Source of the DNA: BRH-c25 sp035627615
Lineage (GTDB): Bacteria; Bacillota; Clostridia; Lutisporales; Lutisporaceae
DNA: 64,000 bases
Direction: 5' to 3'
Assembly (NCBI GenBank): GCA_035627615.1
Contig: DASPLL010000004.1
Span: 1-64,000 of the forward strand
Position numbers and translations under genes: made by a program. Positions within the stretch are counted from its first letter, which is position 1; every line of letters begins with the position of its first letter. Positions 34,371 through 42,583 of the stretch are shown piece after piece. The notes under the pieces were generated by a model. It searched no databases. It was not told the origin of the DNA and saw only the letters and a list, made by a program, of their open reading frames with translations.

Positions 34371-34436
34371 CAAAAAATCTGCCGTGAGGCAGATTAAAGG
34401 CGTAGTTCTATGATCCTTCCATGCCTCACTGGACAA
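34371..34436 (-). promoter_or_regulatory. PyrR-dependent attenuator in the pyr leader
   Basis: On the minus strand the leader contains TTGTCCAGTGAGGC (34423-34436), matching the PyrR-binding loop consensus. Then comes a terminator hairpin AATCTGCC-TCAC-GGCAGATT (34376-34395) followed by TTTTTT. TGCCTCAC in the terminator is the exact complement of GTGAGGCA in the PyrR site, so the two alternative folds are explicit: antitermination when PyrR is free, termination when UMP-PyrR binds. Confidence 0.88.
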
Positions 34437-34461
34437 GTTTAAAGGTTCCATGTTTTAATAG

Positions 34462-34490
34462 ATTTTAACACAGTACTTGTATTTTGTCTA
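34462..34490 (-). promoter_or_regulatory. Promoter of the pyr operon
   Basis: Minus strand TAGACA (34485-34490) and TAAAAT (34462-34467) with 17-nt spacing. The -35 box overlaps the stop codon of the upstream rluD-type gene. Confidence 0.7.
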
Positions 34491-35426
34491 TAGGCTTTTA
34501 CTCCTTAAAAGCTTTAATATTTTTTCAAAGTAGTCAGGAAGAGAGGCTTCAAATTCAACATATTCTTTTCTGGTTGGATGCAGAAAACCAAGTATCCTGG
34601 CATGAAGCAGCTGTCCATTGGTATCAAAACTCTGCTTTTTGTAACCATACACAGTATCCCCTACAACAGGGTGCCCCTGATAAGCCATATGCACCCTTAT
34701 CTGATGTGTCCTGCCCGTCTCCAGCACTGCTTCTATCAAGGTGTGGTTTTCAAACCGTTCAAGTACCCTATAATGGGTAACAGCCTTCTTGCCATTTATG
34801 CTGACAACCGCCATTTGCTTTCTGTCCTTGGGATTCCTTCCAATGAGCGTCTCGACAGTTCCACTTTCATTTTTGAGTCTGCCTTCAAGGAGAGCCACGT
34901 ATTTTCTGGTTATGCTGTGCTCCTTAAGCTGCTCCGACAGCGAAAGATGTGCCTCATTAGTCTTGGCAATAACTATTATACCAGAAGTATCCTTATCTAT
35001 TCTATGTACTATCCCCGGCCTCATCACACCGTTTATCCCGGTAAGGCTGTTATAGTCCGAAAGACTCCCGCAGTGTGAAAGCAACGCATTTACAACAGTA
35101 CCTGAATAGTTGCCGTGAGCAGGATGCACTACCATACCCTGGGGCTTGTTGATCACTATGATATCGTCATCCTCATACACTATGTCCAGATCGATCTTTT
35201 CGGGTTCTACCTCAAGAGGAACCGGATCTGGAATGACAACCTCCACCTGATCATCCTGGCGGAGCTTGAGATTCGGTTTTGCACTTTTTCCATTTACCTT
35301 ACAGCTTCCATCATCAATAAGCTTTTGCATGTATGTCCTGGAATAGCCCTCTATTTTTTCAGAAAGAAATGAATCCAGCCTTTTTCCGGCTTCCTCCGGT
35401 TCAATATTGAATTCTCTGACCTCCAT
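34488..35426 (-). CDS. RluD-family 23S rRNA pseudouridine synthase
   Basis: 312 residues. N-terminal S4 RNA-binding domain (RLDSFLSEKIEGYSRTYMQKLI), then the RsuA/RluD catalytic domain with NKPQGMVVHPAHGN and the catalytic-Asp motif HRIDKDTSGIIVIAKT, ending with GRTHQIRVHM. The ATG at 35426 follows GGGGGTG; the frame opens earlier, into the intergenic repeat. Exact target uridines (RluD, RluC or YlyB-like) cannot be told apart by eye. The lspA-rluD adjacency is standard. Confidence 0.94.
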   Translation of the reverse strand: MEVREFNIEPEEAGKRLDSFLSEKIEGYSRTYMQKLIDDGSCKVNGKSAKPNLKLRQDDQVEVVIPDPVPLEVEPEKIDLDIVYEDDDIIVINKPQGMVVHPAHGNYSGTVVNALLSHCGSLSDYNSLTGINGVMRPGIVHRIDKDTSGIIVIAKTNEAHLSLSEQLKEHSITRKYVALLEGRLKNESGTVETLIGRNPKDRKQMAVVSINGKKAVTHYRVLERFENHTLIEAVLETGRTHQIRVHMAYQGHPVVGDTVYGYKKQSFDTNGQLLHARILGFLHPTRKEYVEFEASLPDYFEKILKLLRSKSL

Positions 35427-35438
35427 AAATTCACCCCC

Positions 35439-35466
35439 GTACGGGCGATTCATGAATCGCCCCTAC
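35439..35466. repeat. Intergenic palindromic repeat, copy E
   Basis: Same core as copy A with CTAC at its right edge, 13 nt upstream of the rluD-type start. Two different palindromes with the same CCCTAC tail follow immediately (35471-35520), so three units lie side by side. Confidence 0.85.
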
Positions 35467-35470
35467 AACA

Positions 35471-35520
35471 GACGCCCGGTGGGCGCCCCTACAGCGGAAC
35501 ATATACAATGCGTTCCCTAC
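35471..35520. repeat. Two variant palindromic repeat units in tandem
   Basis: GACGCCCGGTGGGCGCCCCTAC (35471-35492, read as CGCCC-GGT-GGGCG plus CCCTAC) and then GGAAC...GTTCCCTAC (35497-35520). Both end in the CCCTAC tail of copies A-E, but their stems differ. The second resembles the palindrome at 36127. Confidence 0.65.
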
Positions 35521-35571
35521 GCCTTGGAACCCTGTAACCCCAGAGCCCTCCCTAAATCTAGCAACTAGTGA

Positions 35572-36015
35572 CTATATTTTTATATTTTTATCAAACAGCA
35601 AAAGCAGGCTTAGAAGTATTGCGCCCACTACTATTGCTGAATCTGCAAGGTTAAAGACCGGAGGGAATATGCTGAAGGACAGATAGTCAATAACAAATCC
35701 TATCCTTATTCTGTCAATGAGATTACCGATCGCGCCTCCGAGAATCAATGAAAGACATATTGTCAACGGCATGCTTTTACTGTGAAGCTTGTAGATGACA
35801 TATGATATTATTATCGCTATTATGGATTGTGTAATTATAAAAAACAACGTTTTGTTTTTAAACATTCCAAAAGCTATTCCGTAGTTTTCAACATAAACAA
35901 GGTTGAAAAAATTCCTGATCACTACAATTGGTCCGTTTGCCAGCGCTTTAACCAGTACATTCTTTATTATCTGATCCAGAGCAACAATTACTGCTGCGAT
36001 AATAAAAGGATACAA
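35572..36015 (-). CDS. lspA: Signal peptidase II (lipoprotein signal peptidase)
   Basis: 147 residues, four membrane helices. Cleaves prolipoproteins at the lipobox. Catalytic Asp motifs are GNLIDRIRIGFVIDYLSF and PVFNLADSAIVVG, and DQIIKN is the conserved N-terminal segment. Its likely clients here include the lipoproteins at 53322 and 59688. It precedes the rluD-type gene, separated by 145 nt of repeats. Confidence 0.97.
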   Translation of the reverse strand: MYPFIIAAVIVALDQIIKNVLVKALANGPIVVIRNFFNLVYVENYGIAFGMFKNKTLFFIITQSIIAIIISYVIYKLHSKSMPLTICLSLILGGAIGNLIDRIRIGFVIDYLSFSIFPPVFNLADSAIVVGAILLSLLLLFDKNIKI

Positions 36016-36126
36016 TAAAATTCCCCCTTATACATAAATGAATATTGCCTTTACGATTATATCATAAAATTTAGAAAAAGTCTTTCCATTTGCGCGCAGC
36101 AAACAAACAACATAACACACCATAAC

Positions 36127-36151
36127 GGAACGCATGAAATGCGTTCCCTAC
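36127..36151. repeat. Variant palindromic repeat
   Basis: GGAACGCAT-GAA-ATGCGTTCC followed by CTAC, 78 nt past the stop of the TraR/DksA gene. It is followed by CTCGCAGCCCCGAAACCCC, the same flank seen beside copy A, which ties it to the same family despite the different stem. Confidence 0.75.
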
Positions 36152-36228
36152 AAATGGCGCCTCGCAGCCCCGAAACCCCGCAGCCTCGTATCCCTGCACC
36201 AGCGTCCCTCCCTGATTCCCTATCTATC

Positions 36229-36840
36229 TCACTCAAGCTGTCTCTTATACTGTTCATTGCTTATCTGTTCCACATCCTCAACATATCCTACCCTTTCATC
36301 CTCCTCACCGAATTGATTATCCGACATCCTTACATTGTACTCATTCACTGAATCCCAGGTGTCTTCACCATCATATACTACATTATCCTCTGTGGAATTG
36401 TCGGTAAAGGATCTTCCGAAGGGCGGAAACAGCACCTGCTCCTCTATAGGCCTCCCCTTTTCCTCATCATCTATCTTCTGTTCCATATCATTCTCACAGT
36501 GTATGCATAGCCGGGTGTACGGCCTTATTTCCAGTCTGGCCTTCCCTATTTCCTTATGGCATATCTCACATAAACCGAAGGTGCCGTCTGCAATCTTGTC
36601 TAAAGCAACCTGCACCTCGCTTAACAGGAATTTCTCCCTTGTTCTGAAGGAAAGATTCTTTTCGGCTTCATAGGTTTCATTGCCCAGATCCCCGGGATGG
36701 TTGTCATAGGATGAAAGCTCGCTGGTCTGATCCCTCAGGGATATACCAAGCCCCATCCCATCATCTATAAGGGAATCCTCCCTTTCCTCCTTCTCTTTCC
36801 TTAAGACCTCCTCATAGTGCTTCAGGTCTTTTTTGTCCAT
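36229..36840 (-). CDS. TraR/DksA family zinc-finger protein (YteA-like)
   Basis: 203 residues. An N-terminal coiled-coil part, a conserved HPGDLGNETYE segment (about 48-58), then a C4-type zinc finger with CEICHKEIG and CIHCEND (about 91-115) as in DksA/TraR proteins. The acidic C-terminus is typical of the Firmicutes YteA branch, which is linked to sporulation regulons in Bacillus. The role here is inferred. It is 24 nt downstream of the DUF5665-type gene and precedes lspA. Confidence 0.9.
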   Translation of the reverse strand: MDKKDLKHYEEVLRKEKEEREDSLIDDGMGLGISLRDQTSELSSYDNHPGDLGNETYEAEKNLSFRTREKFLLSEVQVALDKIADGTFGLCEICHKEIGKARLEIRPYTRLCIHCENDMEQKIDDEEKGRPIEEQVLFPPFGRSFTDNSTEDNVVYDGEDTWDSVNEYNVRMSDNQFGEEDERVGYVEDVEQISNEQYKRQLE

Positions 36841-36864
36841 TTTTGCTGCCTCCTCTATATTTGA

Positions 36865-37155
36865 TCATAGATGATCCTGTACTATTTTGACTATCTCCGC
36901 AATAAAACCACCGATGAAAGGAAGGTTCAAAAGCATCGCCTGCCTCATGAGGTAGAGAACAACTGCCCCGAGTATTGTAAATCCGATTGCCGTTCCAAAG
37001 CCTCTGGCCACCCCACCTATAAAATTGTTCAGGAGAAGTGTTTTCGGCTTGGTCATAATATTGACATACTCACCTATCTTGGCCTTTTCAAGCATAAGTG
37101 CAATTTTCTCCACCCTGCCTTCCAGTTCCTTGACTTCGGTATTATCAATATCCAT
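36865..37155 (-). CDS. DUF5665-type membrane protein
   Basis: 96 residues. A charged N-terminus (MDIDNTEVKELEGRVEKIALMLEK), then a hydrophobic helix around GTAIGFTILGAVVLYLM and a second weaker one, LNLPFIGGFIAEIVKIV. Proteins of this layout (KPKTLLLNNFIGGVARGFGTAIG) are common in Firmicutes and have no assigned function. The ATG at 37155 follows GGAGGTG; the frame opens earlier, but only in the leader. Confidence 0.8.
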   Translation of the reverse strand: MDIDNTEVKELEGRVEKIALMLEKAKIGEYVNIMTKPKTLLLNNFIGGVARGFGTAIGFTILGAVVLYLMRQAMLLNLPFIGGFIAEIVKIVQDHL

Positions 37156-37180
37156 ATTTACACCTCCTGAAGCGCAAAAT

Positions 37181-37225
37181 ATAAAGTCATGAAATGCCCT
37201 CAAAGGAAACACTTCATGACTTTAT
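37181..37225 (-). terminator. Inverted repeat at the 3' end of the DAHP synthase gene
   Basis: Perfect 13-base arms ATAAAGTCATGAA / TTCATGACTTTAT with a 19-nt loop, 26 nt after the synthase stop. The U tract is weak (TTTATATTTT on the minus strand), so it may be a leaky terminator or a stabilising hairpin for the following DUF5665 gene. Confidence 0.5.
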
Positions 37226-37250
37226 ATTATCATCATTTCATTATAAATAT

Positions 37251-38069
37251 TCATTTCTTGCGGATGTCACAGAAGCACTCCTCTGTAGACTTAAGTCTTC
37301 CGGCAATTTCCTTGAACTCCTGCAGATTCAGGGACTGTTCCCCATCTGAAAGAGCATTTTCCGGACATGGATGCACCTCGATCATCACCCCGTCGGCTCC
37401 AGCGGCCATTGCTGCCAGAGACATCGGGAGAATCAGATCCCTTCTGCCGGTGCCATGGCTTGGATCAACTATGACCGGAAGCTTGCACAGACTTTTCAGT
37501 ATAGGCACCGCAGTAATATCAAGAGTATTCCTTGTATAGTTCTCAAAGGTTCTGATACCCCTCTCACAAAGCACGATATTATCATTGCCTTCAGAGGCTA
37601 TGTATTCTGCTGCCATGAGAAAGTCTTCTATTGTCGCTGCCATTCCCCTCTTCAGAAGTACAGGCTTATCAGCCTTACCCACTTCCTTGAGGAGAGAAAA
37701 ATTCTGCATATTCCTTGAGCCTATCTGGAACATATCCACATATCCGTATATCAGCTCCATATCTCTCGGATCCATGATCTCGGATACCACAGGCAGACCT
37801 GTTATGATCGATGCCTGTTTAAGGTGCTTCAGACCTTCCTCCTTTAGTCCCTGAAAGGTATAGGGTGAAGTACGCGGCTTGAATGCACCGCCCCGCAGAA
37901 TTACCGCACCGTAAGCCTTAATCCAGCCGGAGGTCTCCAAAAGCATATCCAGAGCTTCAACAGAGCAAGGGCCTGCTATAATGTCAAAACCCCCATCCCC
38001 TATGGAGACATCCCTGACCTTTACTATCTTTCTTTTGCTGTTCTCACCGGCAATATACCTGAGTTCCAT
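37251..38069 (-). CDS. aroF: 3-deoxy-7-phosphoheptulonate synthase (type I beta, core only)
   Basis: 272 residues. Condenses PEP and erythrose 4-phosphate to DAHP, the first step of the shikimate pathway. Motifs: IIAGPCSVE (about 30-38), RGGAFKPRTSPYTFQG, KRGMAATIEDFLMAAEYI, and VDPSHGTGRRDLI with HPCPENALSDGEQSL. It is related to KDO8P synthases and is the short form without an N-terminal ferredoxin-like or chorismate-mutase regulatory domain, so feedback control is not evident. Apparently a single-gene unit. Confidence 0.95.
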   Translation of the reverse strand: MELRYIAGENSKRKIVKVRDVSIGDGGFDIIAGPCSVEALDMLLETSGWIKAYGAVILRGGAFKPRTSPYTFQGLKEEGLKHLKQASIITGLPVVSEIMDPRDMELIYGYVDMFQIGSRNMQNFSLLKEVGKADKPVLLKRGMAATIEDFLMAAEYIASEGNDNIVLCERGIRTFENYTRNTLDITAVPILKSLCKLPVIVDPSHGTGRRDLILPMSLAAMAAGADGVMIEVHPCPENALSDGEQSLNLQEFKEIAGRLKSTEECFCDIRKK

Positions 38070-38093
38070 TTTACATCCTCCCAGTAATCATGA

Positions 38094-38123
38094 CAAAACT
38101 CTTTCACAGCCTTGTGAAAGAGT
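38094..38123 (-). terminator. Terminator after divIVA
   Basis: Eleven-base arms ACTCTTTCACA / TGTGAAAGAGT with a GCCT loop. On the minus strand it is followed by TTTTG, about 20 nt past the divIVA stop, closing the division cluster. Confidence 0.75.
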
Positions 38124-38143
38124 CTTCTTTAGTTCATATGCTC

Positions 38144-38593
38144 TTATATATCCTTCAAGGTTGCATTAAGCGCTTCAAGCTCAGACTCCAAAAGTGTCTT
38201 GAACCTTGTCTTAAAGACCTGTACTTCCTTTTTCAATTCTTCATAATCCTTATTAATTTTTATAATACTGTGGTTTGCATCTTCTATAATTTTTCTGGCC
38301 TGATCCTCAGCCTCTTTTATGATCATATCCGACTTTTTCCTTGCATTTGCAACTATATCCTCAGCAGTTGTCTGTGCGACTAAAAGAGTATTCTGCAGGG
38401 ATTTTTCCATACTGTTATAGCTTTCGATCCGCTCTTTGTCAATAGCTACTCTTTCCTTAAGCTCCCCATTCTCTCTGTATATTCTTTCGTAATCCGCTAC
38501 AAGCTTATCCAGAAATTCATCGACTTCACTTTCCCTATAGCCCCTTAAGCCTTTCTTGAACTCCTTGTTCCTAACATCCATCGGAGTAATCAT
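38144..38593 (-). CDS. divIVA: DivIVA domain cell-division protein
   Basis: 149 residues. Starts MITPMDVRNKEFKKGLRGYRESEVDEFLDKL, the DivIVA N-terminal membrane-curvature-binding block, followed by coiled coil to the end. It marks poles and septa and recruits partners. Last gene of the sepF-yggT-ylmH-divIVA series. Confidence 0.96.
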   Translation of the reverse strand: MITPMDVRNKEFKKGLRGYRESEVDEFLDKLVADYERIYRENGELKERVAIDKERIESYNSMEKSLQNTLLVAQTTAEDIVANARKKSDMIIKEAEDQARKIIEDANHSIIKINKDYEELKKEVQVFKTRFKTLLESELEALNATLKDI

Positions 38594-38609
38594 ATTCCCT
38601 CACCCTCCA

Positions 38610-39392
38610 TCACAAGTATTTCTTAATTGTGATTTTTATCCTGTCTTTTTTAGTAGTCCCTGATACTTCTTCCAGCACTATCCTGCCTTTACCCCGTATA
38701 GATATTACATCCCCCTGCTTAATTTCCTTCGAAGAATTGGAAGTATCCTCCCAATTTACCTTGACCTTGCCGCTTTTTATCGTTTCTGCAGCTTTTGCCC
38801 TGGAAACTCCGCAGCCAGTTGCTACAAGGCTATCCAATCTTAGTGATGCAACGGTTGATGATATTGTCTTTACCTTTTCCTCTTTCTTTTGTACTTCAAC
38901 AGCTTCAGACACACTTACCGCCGTACTGCCGACCTTGTTGAGATTGTATAAAAGATATCTGGTAATATCAGACATGCAAGCTACATATGCCCTGCATTCG
39001 TCTAAAATAATATCTCCAATCTTTTCCCTTTTTATTCCGCATCCCAGAATGCTTCCGAGAAAATCCCTGTGAGAAAGCTTCCTGCTGATTCTATTCCAGG
39101 TTATGGAGATTATTCCGATTGGAATATCCTCTTCTGTTATCTCGTAGTTTTCATCATGGATAACACACACAGCTCTTTCACTTTCTTCTATCCCGCCAAA
39201 AAAGCCATAGCTTATACCCTTTTGCCGGCTGAGTACGTCCTCTGCGATCTTCTGCTGCCTGGGATCTAAAAAATCCGTACTTCTCAGGGTATATCCCGAT
39301 GTGCATACCTCTGCATATTCAAGCAGCTCATTCACCAGCACCCTGTCTTCATAGTCCCTGAACCTATCCAATATCTGATTATTATCCTTCAC
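38610..39392 (-). CDS. YlmH family RNA-binding protein (S4 domain)
   Basis: 260 residues. An N-terminal domain of the YlmH type and a C-terminal S4 domain (LRLDSLVATGCGVSRAKAAETIKSG). Recent work links YlmH/RqcP2-like proteins to 50S quality control alongside RqcH, whose gene is also in this window. Cluster position between yggT and divIVA is standard. Confidence 0.94.
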   Translation of the reverse strand: MKDNNQILDRFRDYEDRVLVNELLEYAEVCTSGYTLRSTDFLDPRQQKIAEDVLSRQKGISYGFFGGIEESERAVCVIHDENYEITEEDIPIGIISITWNRISRKLSHRDFLGSILGCGIKREKIGDIILDECRAYVACMSDITRYLLYNLNKVGSTAVSVSEAVEVQKKEEKVKTISSTVASLRLDSLVATGCGVSRAKAAETIKSGKVKVNWEDTSNSSKEIKQGDVISIRGKGRIVLEEVSGTTKKDRIKITIKKYL

Positions 39393-39403
39393 GAAGCTAC
39401 CTC

Positions 39404-39685
39404 TTAAAAGAATGTGGCTATAAGCGTAAGCAGCAAAGGTTTCACTATATAATAGAGAAATAATAACGATATTATTGGAGAAAAATCTATCATCCCAGTA
39501 TTTATTCCCAATCTGCCTGACAGCCTTTTAAAAGGCTCCAGCACCGGATCAGTCAATTGGAATACAAGCATAATCAGCTTGTTGTTGGGATTATAATTGA
39601 ACCATGACAAAAAGACTCTTATCAGTATCATAAAATTGAGAAACTCAAAAAAATATGATACAGTCGTTGCTAATACATATTTCAT
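39404..39685 (-). CDS. YggT family membrane protein
   Basis: 93 residues, two membrane helices flanking the conserved loop NPLxPFRRL-like segment, here LTDPVLEPFKRLSGRLG. It is conserved next to sepF and ylmH in Firmicutes and thought to have a role in division or osmotic homeostasis. The start ATG at 39685 precedes MKYVLATTVSYFFEF. Confidence 0.92.
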   Translation of the reverse strand: MKYVLATTVSYFFEFLNFMILIRVFLSWFNYNPNNKLIMLVFQLTDPVLEPFKRLSGRLGINTGMIDFSPIISLLFLYYIVKPLLLTLIATFF

Positions 39686-39721
39686 GTAACCACTCTCATT
39701 CTTTCATTACTTGGGCATTAA

Positions 39722-40180
39722 TTATTTAAGCCAGCTGAAAATACCTTCCAGATCAAAGTCCTCGTCGCCTATAGTGTTCTTTATATTACCCAGCACATCG
39801 ACATTAGAGGGAGCAACCAGTACTATGCCGTTTGAGACCTTCTGAATAGTACCATCCAGTGCATAAACCGCGCCACTGATGAAATCTACCATCCTTTTGG
39901 CTACTTCCTTATCCATTTCTTCAAAATTGATTATTATAGGCTTTTTACTTTTAAGGTCATCACATATGGATTGAACCTCATCATAAGAGGCAGGTTCCAC
40001 AAGCACTACCTTCATCGGCGAAGTCGCAGAATGTATATTCACTACATTGCTCTTCTTATGTACACTCGTAGTTACTGCTTCTATCTGAGGCTTCACGGCT
40101 TCAACCTCTTCATGCTCTTCCTCAGCGGCTTCCCCTATTCCCATGAAATAAAGTACCTTGTTTAATATGTTGGCCGACAT
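39722..40180 (-). CDS. sepF: Cell division protein SepF
   Basis: 152 residues. A short amphipathic N-terminal membrane anchor (ILNKVLYFMGIG), a variable linker, and the SepF core with MKVVLVEPASYDEVQSICDDLKS and IINFEEMDKEVAKRMVDFISGA. It polymerises into rings and tethers FtsZ to the membrane. It follows the YggS-family gene by 34 nt. Confidence 0.96.
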   Translation of the reverse strand: MSANILNKVLYFMGIGEAAEEEHEEVEAVKPQIEAVTTSVHKKSNVVNIHSATSPMKVVLVEPASYDEVQSICDDLKSKKPIIINFEEMDKEVAKRMVDFISGAVYALDGTIQKVSNGIVLVAPSNVDVLGNIKNTIGDEDFDLEGIFSWLK

Positions 40181-40214
40181 TGCTATACCCCCTTGTTATA
40201 TATTAAAATCCTTG

Positions 40215-40913
40215 TTAAATATTGTAATTCCTTGTTCCAAAAATACCTGTCCCAATCCTTACCATGTTGGAACCCTCTTCAATTGCTGCCTTAAAGTCAT
40301 TTGTCATACCCATGGATAAGTATTTCATTTCTACGTTTGTTATATTTGCTTCAGCCAGATCATCATACTTTTCCTTAAGCCGTCTGAATACCGGCCTAAC
40401 CAGCTCAGTATCCTCATAATACGGAGCAATTGTCATAAGCCCCTTTACCCTTATGCCGGGAAGCTCTGACAGCTGCTTTACAAAGCTGTCTGTTTCCTCA
40501 TAGTCAACACCGAACTTGGTATCTTCCTGCGCTACATTTACCTGCACTAATATATTTTTCACCAGTCCGGCTTTAAGAGCTCTCCTGCTTATTTCCTCTG
40601 CCAGACTTAAGCTGTCAACAGAATGAATGAGTTCTACTTTATCTATTATATATTTTACCTTGTTGGTTTGTAAATGCCCTATCAGGTGCCAGTTAACATT
40701 TCCCTCAACATTTTCATATTTTGCCATTATCTCTTGCACTTTATTCTCGCCAATGTTATGTATTCCACACCCTAATGCATAATTGATGCGATCTGCTGCA
40801 ACTGTCTTTGTCACAGCAATTATCGTAATGCTGCCAGGGTCTTTACCGGTTCTAACGCAAATATCCCTTATATTCCGGGATATATTCGCTATATTGTCTC
40901 TGATTTCCTGCAA
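40215..40913 (-). CDS. YggS family PLP homeostasis protein
   Basis: 232 residues. An alanine-racemase-like single-domain TIM barrel. The PLP lysine is in IIAVTKTVAAD; GENKVQEI, WHLIGHLQTNK, HSVDSL and the C-terminal MGMTNDFKAAIEEGSNMVRIG are family signatures. It buffers pyridoxal phosphate. It is co-oriented with the upstream membrane adaptor-like gene and the division cluster. Confidence 0.96.
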   Translation of the reverse strand: MQEIRDNIANISRNIRDICVRTGKDPGSITIIAVTKTVAADRINYALGCGIHNIGENKVQEIMAKYENVEGNVNWHLIGHLQTNKVKYIIDKVELIHSVDSLSLAEEISRRALKAGLVKNILVQVNVAQEDTKFGVDYEETDSFVKQLSELPGIRVKGLMTIAPYYEDTELVRPVFRRLKEKYDDLAEANITNVEMKYLSMGMTNDFKAAIEEGSNMVRIGTGIFGTRNYNI

Positions 40914-40926
40914 AGTAAAACCCCTC

Positions 40927-42195
40927 CTATATTTTATCGGTCAAAACCTGATTCTCCTTAACCCTTTTAGTTGTAGTAATAACTTCATCAAATATCTTCA
41001 GGGAATCATAGCCCGATTTGTAATCCGAATCCTCCTTACTGAGGTTCCGGACCAAACATGTCTCCACATCCTCAACCATAACGGCAACAGGTACAAACTT
41101 GACCATTCCGCTCTTTATAACATATACTCCCTTGATATTATCCTTGACTACTATAGCTTTTTTAGGAACTGTGAACCCCTCATTATAGTCCTCTATAATA
41201 TCCATTTCAACCAATCTCTTTTTATAAAAACCATTTATATGCTCGGTGATCTTCATTATTACCAGACAAGTCCCACCCTCCGGCTGTGATACCTCATAGA
41301 CCTCTCCGTTGATCTGGGTATTTTCGAATTCAGTGAACCTGAGCTTGATTTTTTTCCCTATCTTCATACCCCTGGCCTGCTCCTCGCTGATCATGCTGCA
41401 GGTATACCACTCAAAATTATCAACAAGCTTGATGCCGATGGAAGCGGCTTCAGCTTCATCCTGCTTCTTTTCATCCAGAGTTTCAAATATCTCCTTGATG
41501 CTGCCAAGCTTAAAGGCTTTTATATTCAAAGGACTCAGTATCTGCTCATAACCATCGATACTGTAGCTTACAACACCGGAAATCGGAGCATATATGTCAT
41601 CTATACTGTTATTGTAGATACCTTCCAGTGTGAGTTTTTCCTTTTCAAGCTGCTCGAGATTCTTGCCAAAGAAGCTTCCGCTTCCATACACAAGAGATTT
41701 CTTGTACAGATTGGCAGTCAGATCGTCCTTTACTGTATCAAGCTTTTCATAATCTCCGGTTTTGGCAATATTCTTCAGTTCAGCCACCTTTTCGTTTATC
41801 TGGCTTTCTATCTTTTCCTTATCCTGTGAGAAAAAATTGTTGTTGATGTCGGACTGCTTTACCTCTTTAATCCTTTGGTCCAACTGTTGTATTTTTATTG
41901 CGATATCATCGTCTGCCTTATTGCCCTTTACGATCTCAAGTATTTTCTTACCAAAAGAAACCTTGTCTCCCTCATTGACTTTATAGCTTATTTCCACTCC
42001 CGCGGGAAGCGCGACAGTGGATTCATTCCTTACAATAAGTGCCTTTGTCCTTATGGTGTTCTCTATAGAGTTATATTTAACTATTTCAGTCTCAATATTG
42101 AAAAACAAGAATCTAATTAAATATGATGAACAAATAATAAAAAACAATACCGGGAATATATAAACAGATGACATTTTGCTCTTTTTTGTTCTCAT
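40927..42195 (-). CDS. HlyD-like membrane-anchored protein
   Basis: 422 residues. One N-terminal membrane helix (about 11-28), then a biotinyl-lipoyl-like half (VALPAGVEISYKVNEGDKVSFGKKILEI), a coiled coil (about 95-190), the second lipoyl-like half (IYAPISGVVSYSIDGYE) and a beta-barrel end. This is the layout of HlyD/RND adaptor proteins, but no ABC or RND partner gene is adjacent. Members in this position beside yggS-sepF are frequent in Clostridia and are of unknown function. The ATG at 42195 follows GAGGAG. Confidence 0.85.
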   Translation of the reverse strand: MRTKKSKMSSVYIFPVLFFIICSSYLIRFLFFNIETEIVKYNSIENTIRTKALIVRNESTVALPAGVEISYKVNEGDKVSFGKKILEIVKGNKADDDIAIKIQQLDQRIKEVKQSDINNNFFSQDKEKIESQINEKVAELKNIAKTGDYEKLDTVKDDLTANLYKKSLVYGSGSFFGKNLEQLEKEKLTLEGIYNNSIDDIYAPISGVVSYSIDGYEQILSPLNIKAFKLGSIKEIFETLDEKKQDEAEAASIGIKLVDNFEWYTCSMISEEQARGMKIGKKIKLRFTEFENTQINGEVYEVSQPEGGTCLVIMKITEHINGFYKKRLVEMDIIEDYNEGFTVPKKAIVVKDNIKGVYVIKSGMVKFVPVAVMVEDVETCLVRNLSKEDSDYKSGYDSLKIFDEVITTTKRVKENQVLTDKI

Positions 42196-42448
42196 GGTTT
42201 CGTGGCTCCTCGCGTAACATAGGTAAACGGTTAAATTTCATATATTAACATAATCATTATATATTTCTCCATGGGTTCTCATAATCCTGCTAAAAATAAG
42301 CAATTTGAAAAAATAGTTCCAGCTTACTATTGAAGTAGTTCTAAAGGATGTATATATATTGAAATTCCTGGTACAATCTTAATATCAACGAGCTTTTGCC
42401 TCCGGTAAAAATTCCGGCAAAAATTGCAGCTTTGTCAAACATATGGTC

Positions 42449-42477
42449 TTGAATTTCAAAAGCTTTTATGTTATATT
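42449..42477 (+). promoter_or_regulatory. Promoter of tRNA-Pro
   Basis: TTGAAT (42449-42454) and TATATT (42472-42477) with a 17-nt spacer, about 30 nt upstream of the tRNA. The rest of 42196-42448 is AT-rich, presumably holding the promoter of the HlyD-like gene, and shows no gene. Confidence 0.7.
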
Positions 42478-42506
42478 TTATAAGTATCACGAATGTTATC
42501 AAATAT

Positions 42507-42583
42507 CTGGGTGTGGCGCAGCTTGGTAGCGCGCTTGAATGGGGTTCAAGAGGTCGCAGGTTCAATTCCTGTCACCCAGACCA
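42507..42583 (+). tRNA. tRNA-Pro, anticodon GGG
   Basis: 77 nt including an encoded CCA. Acceptor CTGGGTG pairs with CACCCAG, D-stem GCGC/GCGC around AGCTTGGTA, anticodon stem CTTGA/TCAAG with loop ATGGGGT (T33, anticodon GGG), and T-arm GCAGG/CCTGT with loop TTCAATT. It is followed by its own terminator. Its 3' half is duplicated at 45159, marking it as a likely integration site. Confidence 0.96.

Noticed and set aside
2558..36151. CRISPR-like array
   Set aside because: The repeats are dispersed singly over tens of kilobases, palindromic, and not separated by regular spacers.
36057..36257. 66-residue minus-strand ORF between lspA and the TraR/DksA gene
   Set aside because: It runs through the palindromic repeat and its flanks, lacks a ribosome-binding site, and is rich in Cys/Arg from repeat codons; not protein-like.
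42341..42565. 74-residue minus-strand ORF overlapping tRNA-Pro
   Set aside because: It is the antisense of the tRNA and its promoter region; no ribosome-binding site and no coding pattern.
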